Of a DNA stretch of 64,000 bases, positions 51,386 to 59,891 are shown one piece after another. Origin of the DNA: Chondrocystis sp. NIES-4102 (GTDB lineage: Bacteria > Cyanobacteriota > Cyanobacteriia > Cyanobacteriales > Xenococcaceae); NCBI GenBank assembly GCA_002368355.1, contig AP018284.1, positions 62,001 through 126,000 of the forward strand. The letters are read 5' to 3'. How positions within the stretch are numbered: the stretch's first letter is position 1; every line of letters starts with the position of its first letter. Both the position numbers and the translations under genes were made by a program. Under the pieces are notes generated by a model that saw only the letters and a list, made by a program, of their open reading frames with translations, did no database searches and had not been told where the DNA came from.

Positions 51386-51517
51386 ATTATTTTACAGTAG
51401 TTAATTTGTATCGCGCCAGATAACTACAAAGATTTTACGCCACTAATGTCTGAAAGTTACAATTTTTTTACCCAGAACGAGAATTAACAATCGAAGAACC
51501 TGATTCTTAAGATAAGA

Positions 51518-51536
51518 TGTACGGTAATACCGTACA
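51518..51536. promoter_or_regulatory. Perfect palindrome upstream of the YefM/YoeB pair
   Basis: TGTACGGTA-A-TACCGTACA, 22 bp before the antitoxin start. The TGTACA-type half-sites are like those bound by YefM antitoxins, so this is the likely autoregulatory operator. Confidence 0.6.
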
Positions 51537-51558
51537 TTACTAGAGAGTAAACAATCAG

Positions 51559-51831
51559 GTGAATAACATTAGCGTTAATCAGTTTCGGGAAAAATTAAAG
51601 CATTTTGTGGAAACTGTAATTAAAGAACATCAGCCATTAAAAGTAACTCGTCGCAATGGTGAAAATTTTGTGGTAATTAGCGCAGAGGACTGGGAAAGAG
51701 AACAAGAAACCCTATATATCTTGCAAAATCAAAGTTTAATGCAGCAAATAGCAGAGTCTCAAATAACCCATCAAGCAAATAGAGGATACAAACCGAGTGC
51801 TGAGGAATTAAATGAGATCTCTGGTATTTGA
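51559..51831 (+). CDS. yefM: YefM/Phd-type antitoxin
   Basis: 90 residues from a GTG start. NISVNQFREKLKHFVETVIK, then QPLKVTRRNGENFVVISAED with WEREQETLYIL, is the standard YefM DNA-binding fold; the rest is the disordered toxin-wrapping tail. It overlaps the toxin gene by 20 bp. A perfect palindrome lies just upstream. Confidence 0.9.
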   Translation: MNNISVNQFREKLKHFVETVIKEHQPLKVTRRNGENFVVISAEDWEREQETLYILQNQSLMQQIAESQITHQANRGYKPSAEELNEISGI

Positions 51832-52081
51832 GGGGAAGACTTGGCAGGTATACGAAGAACTGAGAACAAAAGACCGCAAGCTACATAAAAATCTCTGTAA
51901 AATTTTGAAAGAAATGCTACGGGACAATCCTTCTGTGGGATTGGGAAAACCAGAGCTGTTAAAACATAACTTGTCTGGGTTTTGGTCGAGGCGATTATCG
52001 TCAAAGGATCGTTTAATTTATAAGTTTGACGATGAATATATTTATATTTTTGCTATCGGTGGGCATTACGAACAGTTTTGA
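51812..52081 (+). CDS. yoeB: YoeB/Txe-type mRNA interferase toxin
   Basis: 89 residues. LVFEGKTWQVYEELRTKDRK at the start, GKPELLKHNLSGFWSRRLSS, KDRLIYKF and the C-terminal GGHYEQF give the RelE-fold catalytic surface typical of YoeB, which cuts mRNA on the ribosome. It is paired with the upstream YefM-type antitoxin and complete. Confidence 0.92.
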   Translation: MRSLVFEGKTWQVYEELRTKDRKLHKNLCKILKEMLRDNPSVGLGKPELLKHNLSGFWSRRLSSKDRLIYKFDDEYIYIFAIGGHYEQF

Positions 52082-52409
52082 ACACAACCGCAGAATTCCT
52101 AAATCGGGATGAGGAGAGATCTCCTAAAGGATTCAGCAGTTGCTTCAACGGGTCACAGAACCGATAAGCCTTAAGGGTTGGCGTAAGGGAACGTGCGATA
52201 AGGCTAGAAGTACTGAAACTCCGAGATGTGTGTCAGTACACCTCAAGATGAGGGATTCCTAATGCTTGAGCTAGTTGACTGATATTCAAACTTTTCTCTT
52301 GCATTGCTAACCAAATTGACGCTTTGAAGGATGTCTGTAATGGTGTTGTTACTAAATACTCATTTAAGTCATACCAATGACGGAAAACAGCAGCTTTGTC
52401 TATTTCTGA
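52082..52409. other. Dispersed repeat plus lost C-terminus of the replication-type gene
   Basis: 52090-52240 contains CTCCTAAAGGATTC and other repeat motifs. The reverse strand from 52409 to about 52245 continues the frame of the next gene past its TGA: EIDKAAVFRHWYDLNEYLVT, then KASIWLAMQEKSLNISQLAQ. The VFRHWYDL block matches VFRYWYDLAKEL at the end of 45226-46302. Confidence 0.55.
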
Positions 52410-53378
52410 TCATTGGCGATCGCCTTTCGATTCGCTTCCGATTAAAGTTTTACTGCCCCAATCACCCTTAAGGGCTGCCACAAAATAGCCCGATAGATTT
52501 GGTATGTGCTTCTCCCGTTTTCTGGCTTTCAACAAAGCGATCGCACTCTCCACTTTTGCCGATGGATACAGCTTCAATAGATCGCTCACTGTCCTGTTTA
52601 TTGGTATTCCCGCACCATCTAATAACGGTACTAATTCCTGCCATTTCTTGTTGACTATACAATCAACCTGGAGGACGTTTATTCCCTCACCTATATTTTG
52701 CTTGTTCTGTTCTGATTCTTGTTTGTATTGGCTATTAAGAGCATTTAACTGGGCTGAACTATCTAATTTTTGTCTTGAGTTTATTTCTTTTTGTAAAGCT
52801 TGTTTAGGTGAGGCAGCAGCAATTGAGTTTATTTCCTTACTAAGGCGATCGCTATTTTGCTTTGTTGTTTCTTTTTTGGTGTATTCTTTGTCTCTATATA
52901 ATGAGACTTTACTATCTTTCATCTCAAGAGTTTGACTTTTTACATCTTGAGCTGTGCTATTACACATCTCTGAGATTTCAATGCTTTGAGCGCGTCGCGT
53001 TTTCGGTGAGAAGATTCCCACCGAAAAGCCGACGCTCTCTGCCCACTCTCTTAATTTATCGTAATTCAAATTGTAATAATTTGTCTGATTCCACTCCTTC
53101 GATCTGTACCTGACCACTTTGACTATTTCCAACGAGCGTAATAAACTCATCGCTTTTCTGAATTTCCACACTGACAGGAAAGTAAATTGGTTTTTTACCC
53201 ACTGCTCGAAAGTGTTATAAATGTATTTTGCCTGGTCTATGATTACGCCAATTCCTTCTTTTTGTGTCCAGTAATGTAACTGCTGAAGTATTACTGCTGC
53301 TTCAAAGCTTCCCAATGCAGCCGCGATCTCCATGTCGAAATGCCTAGTGTTTACTGGCGAGGTGTTTAAAATGCTCAT
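52410..53378 (-). CDS. Winged-helix replication-type plasmid protein, paralogue of 45226-46302
   Basis: 322 residues from the ATG at 53378, chosen because GGAGG precedes it and because MSILNTSPVNTR matches MSILSTSPTNTR in the paralogue. The N-terminal winged-helix domain is strongly conserved (AEIAAALG- / MEIAAALGSFEAAVILQQLH, QFTFLSVWKFRKAMSLLRSL, RSKEWNQTNYYNLNY). The linker is divergent. The C-terminal core is KWQELVPLLDGAGIPINRTV with LLKARKREKHIPNLSGYF. A TGA then stops it before a homologous WYDL segment (52409-52245). It lies in inverted orientation relative to its paralogue. Confidence 0.65.
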   Translation of the reverse strand: MSILNTSPVNTRHFDMEIAAALGSFEAAVILQQLHYWTQKEGIGVIIDQAKYIYNTFEQWVKNQFTFLSVWKFRKAMSLLRSLEIVKVVRYRSKEWNQTNYYNLNYDKLREWAESVGFSVGIFSPKTRRAQSIEISEMCNSTAQDVKSQTLEMKDSKVSLYRDKEYTKKETTKQNSDRLSKEINSIAAASPKQALQKEINSRQKLDSSAQLNALNSQYKQESEQNKQNIGEGINVLQVDCIVNKKWQELVPLLDGAGIPINRTVSDLLKLYPSAKVESAIALLKARKREKHIPNLSGYFVAALKGDWGSKTLIGSESKGDRQ

Positions 53379-53621
53379 CTTTGAACGCCTCCGCACCATA
53401 TAAATTGAAACGCTTTAGATAAAACGTTTACATTGCTTTCTTCTGCTGTCCCCTCTATCCATTTAAGGGCAGTAGCCTCTACAATGGGAGTTACAATTTC
53501 CATTCTAAGTATTTACGTCCTGTAGGTATTTGTTTGGTGTAAACAAAGCGATCGCCTGTCCTCGAAAACTTGCGGTCGTTTTGTTTTATATGTTTAAAAC
53601 TATTAAATTACAACAATTTTG

Positions 53622-53927
53622 TTATTCATCATGTTTAATCACCAAAATGTCGTCAATACACAGTTTTGTATTTCCTGATATCTCTCTAACCCAGTCTCTT
53701 AAACGAATTAGAGTCGAATATTCACTACGTGCCAACGTTCCGTCTTTTGCAGAAGACAGAGTTCTTCTATCAATTTTCATCCCCTTCATTATTAGATCTT
53801 CGTAAACAGCGTTAACCGATAAACCTTCTTGCCAATATTTTCCTATATCGACGTAAGCGCGCATATTTGACCTTGCTAGTTGTACGTCGATGATATTCGC
53901 ATTTATAGCGAGTGCAGCGTTAGTCAT
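53622..53927 (-). CDS. Small hypothetical protein, possible DNA-binding
   Basis: 101 residues. NMRAYVDIGKYWQEGLSVNA, then VYEDLIMKGMKIDRRTLSSA, could be a helix-turn-helix. No named family. It is the first gene upstream of the replication-type paralogue (223 bp gap), in the place occupied by the Xre gene in the left module. The leader has AT-rich inverted motifs (AACGTTTATGTTAATAG region). Confidence 0.45.
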   Translation of the reverse strand: MTNAALAINANIIDVQLARSNMRAYVDIGKYWQEGLSVNAVYEDLIMKGMKIDRRTLSSAKDGTLARSEYSTLIRLRDWVREISGNTKLCIDDILVIKHDE

Positions 53928-54025
53928 TTAACGTTTATGTTAATAGTTTAAGTTTTTACATTATAGCACTATGTTTTACTTTTACGTTAGCGTGAAACGT
54001 GCTAGTATAAATACGAGCTTAAAAA

Positions 54026-54057
54026 GAGCAGTTAACTTTGGACGGTCACTGCTCTCC
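54026..54057 (+). ncRNA. Conserved leader hairpin, copy 2
   Basis: GAGCAGTTAACTTTGGACGG, then TCACTGCTCTCC: arms GAGCAGT/ACTGCTC. It shares the core AACTTTGGACGGT and the CTCTCC end with 44565-44597. The frame after it (to 54328) has no start and no recognisable product. Confidence 0.35.
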
Positions 54058-54269
54058 TCACCTTATTGAATTTGCGACTAATATTCACCCCGATGAAACC
54101 GAGTATAGCTATCAGCATCCTCAATTTGTCTTTGGTAACGAGGTTGAGATTAAAGGTTCATTCAGCAATCGCGATCGCATTTTTTCTCTACTCTTGTTTT
54201 ATCTGACTAACCAACCTGTTTTGAGAACTTATTCTACTGCCGTTGTTACTTCTGATTCGGTTAATCTCT

Positions 54270-55072
54270 CTATCAAATCCCGTCAACTCTTTCAATTGAA
54301 TATGGTGTACATACCCCATATTATTTAGCTGACATTTTGTTGATTGACCAAAACGGGGCAAATCCTTTGAGGCACTACTGGAGACTGCCTTTTTTTCTGC
54401 TTTCATTGTCTACAATTTTTCAAACAACGCTATACTACACTCATACTTTTCAGTTGTTTGGACACGCTCTGGCAATCCCTATGTCCACAATTTGTTCACA
54501 ATTTGTAAACATTAATTAGGCAATTGGAGCATTTTTTAGGGGGTTGGTTATTCCTATTGAGCGCATATTACAAAAAGGGCAAGCAATATTGAGTGAGTCA
54601 AACCTCGATCGAGCTTGCCGATTTTACCCGCCAAAACACAAGCCTAATACATTTTGTAGCAACTCAAGCTTCAAAATAACAAGTGTAATAAGAACGCAAC
54701 TTTTAATCTTACAGAGCGAGCCAGTTCAATTGTTCAACCTTTTCTAGTACGGTTATTGGCGATCTTGACCGACAATGCCAGCGATCTCCCAAATGTCATT
54801 CACTCGACGCAGTGGTGGATCTGATTCATTTACCCAACGTACCAGATGATTCTGAAAACTTTCACCAGGCATATTGACTAATTTGGAGAGTACAATCCGA
54901 TCTTCATCGGAGCTACCCTCCCATGCACTTACTAATAATTTTGGCAAATACAAACAATTTCGCGACTCTTCTTCTTTTTCTGAGACTAATGAAATGATTT
55001 TATCCTTTTGTTTATTTACTTCTAAACTCACTGCTAAGGATATTTTAACTGCTCTAGAAAATATCACTATTT
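54270..55072. repeat. Right copy of the approximately 800-bp inverted repeat
   Basis: Inverted relative to 41905-42713. Shared blocks include AACAAAATGTCAGCTAAATA, AAAAAGGGCAAGCAATATTG and GTAAGTGCATGGGAGGGTAG (given on the left-copy plus strand or its complement). Homology ends at about 55072, where an integrase sequence starts. Confidence 0.75.
54753..55067 (-). CDS. Hypothetical protein in the right inverted repeat
   Basis: 104 residues from a GTG at 55067. KDKIISLVSEKEEESRNCLY, LPKLLVSAWEGSSDEDRIVL, SKLVNMPGESFQNHLVRWVN and ESDPPLRRVNDIWEIAGIVG form a helical, acidic protein without known family. The left copy is interrupted by a stop. On the opposite strand (54874-55074) TNNFGKYKQFRDSSSFSETN and LTAKDILTALENITI could instead be the N-terminus of the integrase whose C-terminal part starts at 55078. 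Only one of these frames is likely real. Confidence 0.4.
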   Translation of the reverse strand: MIFSRAVKISLAVSLEVNKQKDKIISLVSEKEEESRNCLYLPKLLVSAWEGSSDEDRIVLSKLVNMPGESFQNHLVRWVNESDPPLRRVNDIWEIAGIVGQDRQ

Positions 55073-55339
55073 AAGTAACAACAGTAAAGGCAAGCAATTA
55101 TCAAGACGGAGCATCAGAGCAATTATTGATGGTTATTTAAAAGCTACTAACCTTAAATATACGAATGGTCGAACCCTCTCGGCACATAGCTTGAGACATA
55201 CTGCTGGTACATGAGGTACGTAGTTGGGTAACCCCGTCCTTTTAAGGCGGGGCGGAACAACCGAAGTAATGCTTTAGCATTGAGTGAAATATTCTCTACG
55301 GCGCGTTTTCGGTAAGAATCTTCTTACCGAAAAGCCGCC

Positions 55340-55744
55340 TTACCAATGGTGAGGGTCATCAATATAAGCTTTAATCTTGGCTGTGCTTATTTTACCTGTT
55401 GTCTCATAAAAATAAGACTTGCTCCACAACGAGGGTAACTTTAATAAGCTTGGGAATTCTTGTCTGAGTAATCTACTAGATCTGCCTTTAAATGCCCTAG
55501 CAACTTCTGCTATTGAGTGAGTAGCATCATATTCAACTAAAAGATGCAAATGGTCTGGCGCAATTTCTACCGAACGAATGAACCATTTTTTGTCACTAGC
55601 AACAGAACTAAATATCTCAGCTAGCCTAAGCCGAATGTCTCCGACCAATACTTTTTTTCTTCTTTTTGGTATCCAGACTAAATGAACTGTAGCAAGACCT
55701 AATCTGTGACTATCATGACGATAGCCTAAAGATTTTTTTTTCAT
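55340..55744 (-). CDS. tnpA: TnpA, Y1 (HUH) transposase
   Basis: 134 residues. The HUH motif is APDHLHLLVEYD; the catalytic Tyr is in KIKAYIDDPHHW. LATVHLVWIPKRRKKVLVGD at the start is characteristic. It is of a different subtype from the TnpA at 28106. Complete; divergent from tnpB. Confidence 0.9.
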   Translation of the reverse strand: MKKKSLGYRHDSHRLGLATVHLVWIPKRRKKVLVGDIRLRLAEIFSSVASDKKWFIRSVEIAPDHLHLLVEYDATHSIAEVARAFKGRSSRLLRQEFPSLLKLPSLWSKSYFYETTGKISTAKIKAYIDDPHHW

Positions 55745-55788
55745 GTTGATAACTTTGTATTTATCAACAACAATGATATCATTGTTTT

Positions 55789-57099
55789 ATGGTCAAATTA
55801 TATAATGCTCAAGTAAATAGATTACCCAGTAATCGGGAGTTGTCAGCAGTATTAGAGTATTTGTGTTCTGAGTCAAATAAACTGTATAACTGTACGACTT
55901 ATCTAGCCAGACAGATTTACTTTAAAACGGGGAAGTATGCCAATAAATTTTGGCTTGCTAGTCAGATGAAAGCTAATCCGCATATGAAATCTCTCTATAC
56001 TTCGGCAGCACAGCAAACTTGTATTTCTGTAGGAGAAGCGTTTAAAGGCTATCGTGAATTGTTGGCACTATACAGAAAAGGAGAGTTGGCAAACAAACCA
56101 AAGTTGCCGAAGTATCGTAAGCGTGGATTATTCCAAATCAGCTATCCTAAACGATGGCTTAAATTTACTGACAAAGGTGTCAGAGTACCGCTAGGAAAAA
56201 GTTGTAAGATTTGGTTTGATTTATCTGAAACTTTTGTTCCATTTCCTTCCAACTTAGATTGGAGTACAGTCAAGGAACTATCGATAGTACCTCGTGCTGG
56301 TTATTTCGATGCTGTTTGGGTAACTAAAAGCGAGCTTAAAGATAATCAAAAACTCAATCAAAATAACGTACTGTCAATCGATCATGGATTGGATAATTGG
56401 TTGACTTGTATTTCCAACGTCAATACTAGTTTTATCATTGATGGCAAGCATCTTAAATCGGTAAACCAATGGTATAACAAGCGAGTAGCGACAATCAAAG
56501 AAGGTAAATCCCAAGATTTTTGGTGTAATCTGCTAGACAAGATAACCAGTAAACGCAATCGACAAATGCGCGATGCAGTAAACCGAGCTGGGCAATTAGT
56601 TGTTCAACACTGTCTAGACAACAATATTGGTACAGTCGTTTTTGGTTGGAATAAAGGGCAAAAGCAAAACTCTAATATGGGAAAAAAGAACAATCAAAAA
56701 TTCGTTCAAATTCCCACAGCCAAACTAAAAAAAAGGATTGAGCAGCTATGTAATGTGCATAATATTCGATATCTTGAGACTGAAGAAAGTTATACCTCAA
56801 AAGCCTCCAGCTTAGACCTCGACCTTATCCCTGTATTTGGTGAAAAACCCAAAGGATGGAAACCGTCAGGTCGCAGAGTAAAAAGAGGTTTGTATCGCTC
56901 GGCTCAAGGAATTGAGTTTAACGCTGATATTAATGGGGCTATTGGAATAGCCAGAAAAGTCGCAAAGCAATACGAGTTTCAATTCGATCCTCGTGGTTTT
57001 GCTAGGGGCGTTTTGACGATGCCCAGGCGGTTAAGGTTTTGGTGTAAGTCCTCTAATCTTAGCAGTGCTGTAAAGGAATCTCAGTCTATTTATAGCTGA
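55789..57099 (+). CDS. tnpB: TnpB, RNA-guided nuclease, variant with shifted RuvC-II
   Basis: 436 residues. RuvC-I VLSIDHGLDNWLTCIS has the first Asp. The usual Glu position is occupied by TVVFGWNKGQKQNSNMG without Glu; a Glu-rich YLETEESYTSKASSLDLD follows later and probably supplies it, as in reported TnpB groups with rearranged active sites. RuvC-III is EFNADINGAIGIARK with the last Asp. The zinc-finger cysteines are absent (KPKGWKPSGRRVKRGLYRS). The guide RNA would be the 3' end of the gene plus the right end, with a guide taken from 57109 onward. Confidence 0.85.
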   Translation: MVKLYNAQVNRLPSNRELSAVLEYLCSESNKLYNCTTYLARQIYFKTGKYANKFWLASQMKANPHMKSLYTSAAQQTCISVGEAFKGYRELLALYRKGELANKPKLPKYRKRGLFQISYPKRWLKFTDKGVRVPLGKSCKIWFDLSETFVPFPSNLDWSTVKELSIVPRAGYFDAVWVTKSELKDNQKLNQNNVLSIDHGLDNWLTCISNVNTSFIIDGKHLKSVNQWYNKRVATIKEGKSQDFWCNLLDKITSKRNRQMRDAVNRAGQLVVQHCLDNNIGTVVFGWNKGQKQNSNMGKKNNQKFVQIPTAKLKKRIEQLCNVHNIRYLETEESYTSKASSLDLDLIPVFGEKPKGWKPSGRRVKRGLYRSAQGIEFNADINGAIGIARKVAKQYEFQFDPRGFARGVLTMPRRLRFWCKSSNLSSAVKESQSIYS

Positions 57100-57368
57100 G
57101 AGCGTCAATAGCGTTGAGAACTGGTTCGGATTTGAGACAGGTACAAGACTTACTTGGTCACGCTGACCCCAGGACTACTTCTATTTATGCTCACGTAGGC
57201 GATCGCTGGGAACATAATCCAGGTGCTAGTATTGAAGAAAAGCTTGATTTATCGTCATAACTAACTTTTGAGTTTAAGTTCATTGTCTGCTCTCTTAATT
57301 TTTCTGCGGATTGCCGGGTAAAAATTTGCAGAGAGTGCTTTGTCGTCAACCACGAACAACTAACCAAA

Positions 57369-58400
57369 TCAACAAATCCTCGGTAATTGTTCCCCACTGA
57401 GCAGATCTACAATTCGCTTGGAACCAATTACACTTTGGAGCGTTACCAACCAGTTTTGGTCTGCCACAACCTTCCCAATAATTGTTGCATGGGACGAAGG
57501 ATGAGATCTCATAATCTCTAGAGCGCGATCGCCATGTTTTTGCGGAATAAATGCCACAAATCTTCCTTCATTCGCTACGTACAAAGGATCGAAACCTAAT
57601 ATTTCACAAGCTCCTTGCACGTCTTCCCTCACAGGAATTAAGCTCTCATCAATTTCTATGCCAACTTTGGCAGCAACAGCAATTTCATTTAAGACACTTG
57701 CCAAACCACCACGGGTCAAATCCCGCAGACAATGAATTTCAATATTTGCTGCGATCAACTCCAGCACCTCTTCGGCTAAAGCTGCCGAGTCACTTTCGAT
57801 AGTAGTCTCAAATTCTAGCTCTTCTCGCACAGCCATAATAGCAATTCCGTGCCGAGCCAAATCTCCGTTGAGCAAGATTAGATCTCCTGGCTGAACCGAC
57901 TGAGGTGCAATAATTTGACTATGTTCGATGACTCCAATCCCAGTAGTATTAATAAAAATACCATCTCCCTTACCGCGATCGACTACCTTAGTATCTCCCG
58001 TAACTATTTTTACATTGGCTATCTTTGCTGCCTGTTGAATTGATAATGCTACCTGCCACAGAGTTTCTATGGACAATCCTTCTTCAAGGATAAAGCCAAC
58101 GCTAAGGTAAAGAGGACGCGCTCCTGCCATCGCTAAATCATTAACCGTCCCATTAACTGCCAATGAGCCAATATCTCCTCCTGGAAAGAACAATGGCTTA
58201 ACTACGTATGAATCCGTCGTAAAAGCTATTTTGTTGCTCTTTAGCCCAAGGATAGCTGCGTCATGCCCGATAGAATCTGCCGTACCAAAAGCAGTCAGGA
58301 ACATTTGAATTAATTGCTGCATCAATCTTCCACCACCACCATGAGCCATTAATATGTGCGGATACTGTTGTAGTGGAATGGGACAGGAGAGATTAATCAT
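57369..58400 (-). CDS. hypE: HypE, carbamoyl dehydratase for NiFe-hydrogenase assembly
   Basis: 343 residues. The AIR-synthase-like fold has [12 protein letters not shown] at the start, [68 protein letters not shown] and [17 protein letters not shown]. The C-terminal LPRIC carries the cysteine that HypF carbamoylates and HypE turns into thiocyanate, the source of CN ligands for the Fe. Complete. hypD lies upstream on the same strand, with 268 bp between; hypF, hypA, hypB and hypC are not in the window. Confidence 0.96.
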   Translation of the reverse strand: MINLSCPIPLQQYPHILMAHGGGGRLMQQLIQMFLTAFGTADSIGHDAAILGLKSNKIAFTTDSYVVKPLFFPGGDIGSLAVNGTVNDLAMAGARPLYLSVGFILEEGLSIETLWQVALSIQQAAKIANVKIVTGDTKVVDRGKGDGIFINTTGIGVIEHSQIIAPQSVQPGDLILLNGDLARHGIAIMAVREELEFETTIESDSAALAEEVLELIAANIEIHCLRDLTRGGLASVLNEIAVAAKVGIEIDESLIPVREDVQGACEILGFDPLYVANEGRFVAFIPQKHGDRALEIMRSHPSSHATIIGKVVADQNWLVTLQSVIGSKRIVDLLSGEQLPRIC

Positions 58401-58668
58401 GGTTGGTTATTAATTGTTCATAGTTTGCAATAAGTTTAGCTTTCTTCCAAAACCAAAGTCCCTCGACAAGTCGATGGGTGTTCCTGAGCATACCGAAGGA
58501 TAAATTTTGGGCTGGCATTTAATAATAAACAGTTAGAATAGAATGTACATAATCTTTTGTATCATAGGTTTCAGTCGTTGTTCTAGATAAGTGGCTCAGG
58601 GCAGTAAGCTCCTGGTTGTGAGATTGGGAAGTCCTCAATTTATTGAGGAAGGATGCCACTACAAGTTA
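58401..58668. other. hypE-hypD spacer with a possible IS right-end relic
   Basis: CCTCGAC-AAGTCGATGGG-type small hairpin near 58451. 58600-58660 carries CAGTAAGCTCCTGG and GAAGTCCTCAATTTATTGAG with AAGGATGCCAC, which looks like the right end/omega-RNA region of an IS200/IS605 TnpB element; no tnpB remains. It separates two genes that are usually closer together. Confidence 0.35.
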
Positions 58669-59766
58669 CTAACTAAAAACTAACTGCCGATAACGATAAT
58701 AAGCAGCACAAGCGCCCTCCGATGAAACCATCGGCGCACCCAAAGGATTTTCGGGAGTACATTTTTTGCCAAAAGCCTCGCATTGGGTCGGTTTTTTAAT
58801 TCCCTGGAGAATCAGTCCACTAATACAATCAGATGATTCTTGAGTTTGATGATCTTTTAGATTAAAGCGTTTCTCAGCATCGAATTTACTATAGCGATCG
58901 CGCAATTTTAAGCCACTTTCTTCAATCATACCGATCCCACGCCATTGACGAGAGGTAGTTTCAAACACTTCTCTTATCAGTTGTTGTGCCGTTTGATTTC
59001 CTTCGTAACTTACAGAACGAGAATACTGGTTTTCTACTTCGACTATTCCTGCTTCTAGCTGTTTAATGCACATATAGATTCCCTGAAGAATATCTACTGG
59101 TTCAAATCCAGTAATCACAATGGGAATGTCATACTGTAGGGCGATCTCCAGATAATCTTCGTATCCTGTGATGGTGCAAACATGACCAGCAGCCAAAAAA
59201 CCCTGCACGCAATTTTCGGAGGAGGCTAAAATGGTTTCCATTGCTGGGGGAACGAGTACGTGAGCTACTAATGCAGAGAAATTCTCGATTTCTAACTGAC
59301 TAGCCTGATAAACCGCCATTGCCGTAGTCGGAACAGTAGTTTCAAACCCAACTGCAAAAAAAACAACCTGTCTATCTGGATTTTGAAGAGCAATTTTCAC
59401 CGCGTCCAAGGGAGAATAGATTATCCTCACATCCCCACCTTGAGCTTTAAGCGATCGCAAATCTTTTCTTTCACTACCTGGTATTCGCAGCATATCGCCA
59501 AAAGTGCAAAATATAACCTCTGGAAGAGCAGCTAAGGCGATCGCTTGATCGATTAAATCTACCGATGTAACGCACACAGGACAACCAGGGCCATGAATTA
59601 AAGTTATTTGGGCAGGAAGCAGTTTATCAATGCCATATTTGACAATCGAATGAGTCTGTCCACCGCAAATTTCCATGATTTTCCAGGGACGAGTAGTTAT
59701 ACGGGCAATCTCCGCGACATATTCCTGGGCGATTTTGGGACTACGATATTCATTAACAAATTTCAT
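58669..59766 (-). CDS. hypD: HypD, iron-sulfur scaffold for the Fe(CN)2CO group
   Basis: 365 residues. The expected motifs are present: [67 protein letters not shown] and [13 protein letters not shown]. The C-terminal cysteine cluster binds the 4Fe-4S centre ([32 protein letters not shown]). HypD works with HypC and HypE to build the hydrogenase Fe ligand set. Full length. Normally a chromosomal gene. Confidence 0.96.
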   Translation of the reverse strand: MKFVNEYRSPKIAQEYVAEIARITTRPWKIMEICGGQTHSIVKYGIDKLLPAQITLIHGPGCPVCVTSVDLIDQAIALAALPEVIFCTFGDMLRIPGSERKDLRSLKAQGGDVRIIYSPLDAVKIALQNPDRQVVFFAVGFETTVPTTAMAVYQASQLEIENFSALVAHVLVPPAMETILASSENCVQGFLAAGHVCTITGYEDYLEIALQYDIPIVITGFEPVDILQGIYMCIKQLEAGIVEVENQYSRSVSYEGNQTAQQLIREVFETTSRQWRGIGMIEESGLKLRDRYSKFDAEKRFNLKDHQTQESSDCISGLILQGIKKPTQCEAFGKKCTPENPLGAPMVSSEGACAAYYRYRQLVFS

Positions 59767-59891
59767 GAGATAGATACGTTATAACAAAATTACTTAACTG
59801 ACATTACGCAGAAGAATAATTAACCCTTTCCCTTTTCCCTTTCCCCTTTCCCCCACCCTCACAGATTAATTAGTGGGGTAACATCAGTTAT

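Larger units (their letters stand above)
47927..51461. mobile_element. 3.5-kb TniA/TniB (Tn5053/Tn552-like) transposon
   Basis: The ends are inverted repeats of about 42 bp with three mismatches: both start TGTAACTTTCAGACATTAG inward from 47927 and (complement) from 51461, and both continue GGCGTAAAATCTTT. Four genes on the minus strand overlap or nearly touch: tnpR, tniA, tniB and a resolvase-like domain gene. No cargo is present. A res-like region lies between tnpR and the right end. No clear target-site duplication is seen. Confidence 0.85.
55210..57108. mobile_element. IS200/IS605-family element inside an integrase gene
   Basis: Divergent tnpA (minus) and tnpB (plus), 44 bp apart. The left end has two hairpins (CCCCGTCC-TTTTAA-GGCGGGG near 55234-55255 and TTTTCGGTAAGAA-TCT-TTACCGAAAA near 55307-55332). 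The right end lies just after the tnpB stop, near GAGAGCGTCA (57100-57109). The host gene reads through once the element is removed, which places the borders within a few bases. Confidence 0.8.
55078..57260 (+). pseudogene. Tyrosine recombinase interrupted by an IS200/IS605 element
   Basis: The 5' piece NSKGKQLSRRSIRAIIDGYL, KYTNGRTLSAHSLRHTAGT ends at about 55209. The 3' piece resumes at about 57108: LALRTGSDLRQVQDLLGHAD, PRTTSIYAHVGDRWEH, stop at 57260. H-x-x-R (HSLRH), the second His (LLGHADP) and Tyr (SIYAH) are all present once joined. The catalytic first Arg region is missing, so a deletion preceded the insertion. The N-terminus may be the plus-strand frame at 54874-55074. Confidence 0.7.

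Noticed and set aside
54038-54328. Forward frame after the leader hairpin
   Set aside because: No ATG, no ribosome-binding site, the last part lies in the inverted repeat, and no homologous product is visible.
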